Source: Candidatus Rifleibacteriota bacterium
GTDB lineage: Bacteria; Riflebacteria; Ozemobacteria; Ozemobacterales; Ozemobacteraceae
DNA length: 17,125 bases
Reading direction: 5' to 3'
Assembly (NCBI GenBank): GCA_029560455.1
Contig: JAKQKW010000358.1
Coordinates: 1 to 17,125, forward strand
Positions 15,754 to 17,125 of the stretch are shown here, piece after piece. The translations under genes and the position numbers were made by a program. How positions within the stretch are numbered: position 1 is the stretch's first letter; each line of letters starts with the position of its first letter. A model generated the notes under the pieces. It was not told where the DNA came from. It searched no databases and worked only from the letters and a program-made list of their open reading frames with translations.

Positions 15754-15990
15754 TCAGCCTTTTTTGTTGGTAATGTAGTCAACTGCGTCCTTAACGGTTT
15801 TCAGTTTTTCGGCATCTTCATCGGGAATTTCGATTTCGAAATGCTCTTCGAGGTCCATTACCAGCTCAACAGTGTCAAGACTGTCGGCACCGAGATCTTC
15901 AATAAAACTGGCTTCGAGGGTAACCTGTTTTTCATCGACCTGGAGCTTGTCAACAACGATTCTTTTGATTTCTTCAAAATAGTTACTCAT
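15754..15990 (-). CDS. acpP: Acyl carrier protein
   Basis: The 78-residue acidic four-helix protein has the usual length and composition. The phosphopantetheine attachment site is Ser37 in the conserved [15 protein letters not shown] segment. The C-terminal helix region [17 protein letters not shown] is typical. After loading by holo-ACP synthase it carries growing acyl chains between the Fab enzymes. The start ATG 15990 has AGGAGG (16005-16000) at 9-nt spacing. It follows fabG by 32 nt in the same direction. A very stable hairpin just beyond its stop could give it more transcript than fabK, in keeping with the high cellular demand for ACP (inference). Confidence 0.97.
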   Translation of the reverse strand: MSNYFEEIKRIVVDKLQVDEKQVTLEASFIEDLGADSLDTVELVMDLEEHFEIEIPDEDAEKLKTVKDAVDYITNKKG

Positions 15991-16022
15991 TTAATAATTC
16001 CTCCTGAAAATTTGCGGACGGG

Positions 16023-16784
16023 TCAGGACATTACCATGCCGCCATCGACGGTCAGTATCTGCCCTGTGATATACGATGCCTTGTCTGAGGCGAGAAAAAC
16101 CACGGCGTTGGCGACGTCGCGGGGATTTCCGAAAGTGTTCATCGGAATCTGGGCCAGCATCTGCTCTTTTACTTTATCAGGCAGAACGGCAGTCATATCA
16201 GAATTGATAAAGCCTGGAGCGATTGCATTTGCCCGGATGCCTTTGCGGCCGAATTCCTTGGCGAAGCTCTTGGTAAAACCGATAAGACCAGCTTTACTAG
16301 CCGCATAATTAGCCTGACCGGCGTTGCCCATCAGACCGATCACCGAAGAAATATTGACGACTGCGCCCTGTTTCTGCTTGAGCATCGGTCGGACAACAGC
16401 CTTAGACATTAGAAAAGCGCCCTTGAGATTGATCTTGAGCACGAGATCCCATGCGGCTTCATCCATGCGCATTATCAGGCCATCACGGGTGATGCCGGCG
16501 TTGTTGACAAGAAGGTCGATGCGCCCGAAAGCGGCAAGAGCAGCTTCGGTAAGCTTTTCGGCGTCTTCGGCCTTCGATACGTCAGCGACGCAGGTCGCGA
16601 CTGTCATGCCGGCGCCGGTTAATTCTTTGCTTGCAGCTTCGAGGCCAGCTTCATTGATATCTGAAAGCATTACGCGGTAGCCGTTTTCTCCCAGGACGCG
16701 GGCGATTTCAAGGCCAATTCCACGCGCAGAGCCTGTTACAACAGCTGACGGCATTTCGCTGGTGTTAATTACTGGACTGTTCAT
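16023..16784 (-). CDS. fabG: 3-oxoacyl-ACP reductase
   Basis: This is a classical short-chain dehydrogenase/reductase of 253 residues. The nucleotide-binding TGSARGIG (17-24), NNAG (94-97) and the catalytic Asn119, Ser147 (NISSVIG), Tyr160 and Lys164 (YAASK) are all present, as is the GNAGQANYAASKAGLIGF block characteristic of FabG. It reduces 3-oxoacyl-ACP to 3-hydroxyacyl-ACP with NADPH. An N-terminal extension of about ten residues (MNSPVINTSE) precedes the usual start of the fold. An alternative start at Met11 (16754) has no ribosome binding site, whereas 16784 has GAGG at 16793-16790. It lies 64 nt after fabD and 32 nt before acpP, the common fabD-fabG-acpP order. Confidence 0.97.
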   Translation of the reverse strand: MNSPVINTSEMPSAVVTGSARGIGLEIARVLGENGYRVMLSDINEAGLEAASKELTGAGMTVATCVADVSKAEDAEKLTEAALAAFGRIDLLVNNAGITRDGLIMRMDEAAWDLVLKINLKGAFLMSKAVVRPMLKQKQGAVVNISSVIGLMGNAGQANYAASKAGLIGFTKSFAKEFGRKGIRANAIAPGFINSDMTAVLPDKVKEQMLAQIPMNTFGNPRDVANAVVFLASDKASYITGQILTVDGGMVMS

Positions 16785-16829
16785 GCCTACCTCATTGTGT
16801 GTTTATTTAATGCAGGAGCCTGTTTTTTA

Positions 16830-16860
16830 CAGCTTTTAACAGCTTTTGTCAAGCTTTTAA
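16830..16860. repeat. Three tandem copies of a 10-bp unit at the fabD 3' end
   Basis: CAGCTTTTAA (16830-16839), CAGCTTTTGT (16840-16849) and CAAGCTTTTAA (16850-16860) lie directly next to one another, spanning the fabD stop codon. The unit is short and imperfect, and any function is unknown. Confidence 0.6.
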
Positions 16861-17125
16861 TTCGCCGGCCGGCGTAGTCTGCAGTAACGCGCTCAGGCTT
16901 TCTGAATCTGATGCAAACAGTGTCTGAATGCTGGCCACGATCTTCTTGTTGAGACCAGACAGAACCTTGCCCGGGCCGATTTCGACAAACTCGTCAACTC
17001 CATGCCTGATCATATTCGAAACAGTATCTTCATAGCGAACTGACCCGGTAATTTGCAGCAGAAGCTTATTTTTAAGCTCAGCCGCAGAAGTAGTCGGCAT
17101 GGCATCGATATTACAATAAACCGGC
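16849..17125 (-). CDS. fabD: Malonyl-CoA:ACP transacylase, C-terminal part (5' end outside window)
   Basis: The frame is open from the window edge to TGA at 16851-16849 and gives about 91 residues. The segment PVYCNIDAMPTTSA followed by LKNKLLLQITGSVRYEDTV, then MIRHGVDEFVEIGPGKVLSGL, is the typical C-terminal end of FabD. The internal Met at 17100 is not a start. FabD loads malonyl groups from malonyl-CoA onto ACP. The catalytic Ser and His lie in the missing part, so their integrity cannot be checked. The cluster order supports the assignment. The last codons overlap a short tandem repeat. Confidence 0.92.
   Translation of the reverse strand, partial: PVYCNIDAMPTTSAAELKNKLLLQITGSVRYEDTVSNMIRHGVDEFVEIGPGKVLSGLNKKIVASIQTLFASDSESLSALLQTTPAGELKA

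Noticed and set aside
1..17125. CRISPR arrays, tRNA or rRNA genes, transposases, phage genes
   Set aside because: No regularly spaced repeats, cloverleaf-like segments, rRNA-like blocks or recognisable mobile-element proteins were seen by eye on either strand.

Overview
The window looks like chromosomal DNA of a diderm (Gram-negative-type) bacterium outside the well-studied phyla. The evidence for two membranes is a predicted outer-membrane barrel ending in an aromatic residue, several Sec signal peptides and an O-antigen-ligase-type polymerase. A SpoVS gene and a FabK/nitronate-monooxygenase-type protein in the fatty-acid cluster are more typical of Firmicutes, Thermus/Deinococcus and deep-branching candidate phyla. 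A candidate phylum such as Riflebacteria would fit, but that placement is a low-confidence inference. Start codons include TTG and GTG, and most genes have clear GGAGG-type ribosome binding sites.

Left part, plus strand. The window opens with the 3' end of a rhodanese-domain gene closed by a strong terminator (268-305). From 395 to 11313 five genes lie head to tail in one apparent operon: a secreted DUF3857/transglutaminase-like protein with an intact Cys-His-Asp triad; a secreted paralogue in which the Cys and His are replaced (a predicted pseudoenzyme); a polytopic O-antigen ligase/Wzy-type protein fused to a C-terminal TPR region; a 1241-residue exported TPR protein; and a small predicted outer-membrane beta-barrel protein. 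The junctions are two 4-nt ATGA overlaps, a 48-nt gap and a 17-nt overlap. The set spans inner membrane, periplasm and outer membrane. I infer a cell-envelope polymer or glycoprotein assembly/export function, but I do not recognise it as a named system.

Right part, minus strand. Reading leftwards from the window edge are fabD (3' end), fabG, acpP, a fabK-like flavoprotein and fabF, which together form a type II fatty acid synthesis cluster. A 14-bp hairpin separates acpP from fabK. fabF appears to have its own promoter and ends at a 14-bp hairpin. Next comes spoVS with its own promoter. The spoVS terminator hairpin falls inside the signal-sequence codons of the following membrane-anchored TPR gene, whose 3' end converges on the barrel gene with only 7 nt between them.

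No RNA genes, CRISPR arrays, insertion sequences or phage genes were seen. The longest stretch without a gene is about 250 bp (13128-13374), and it holds a terminator and a promoter.
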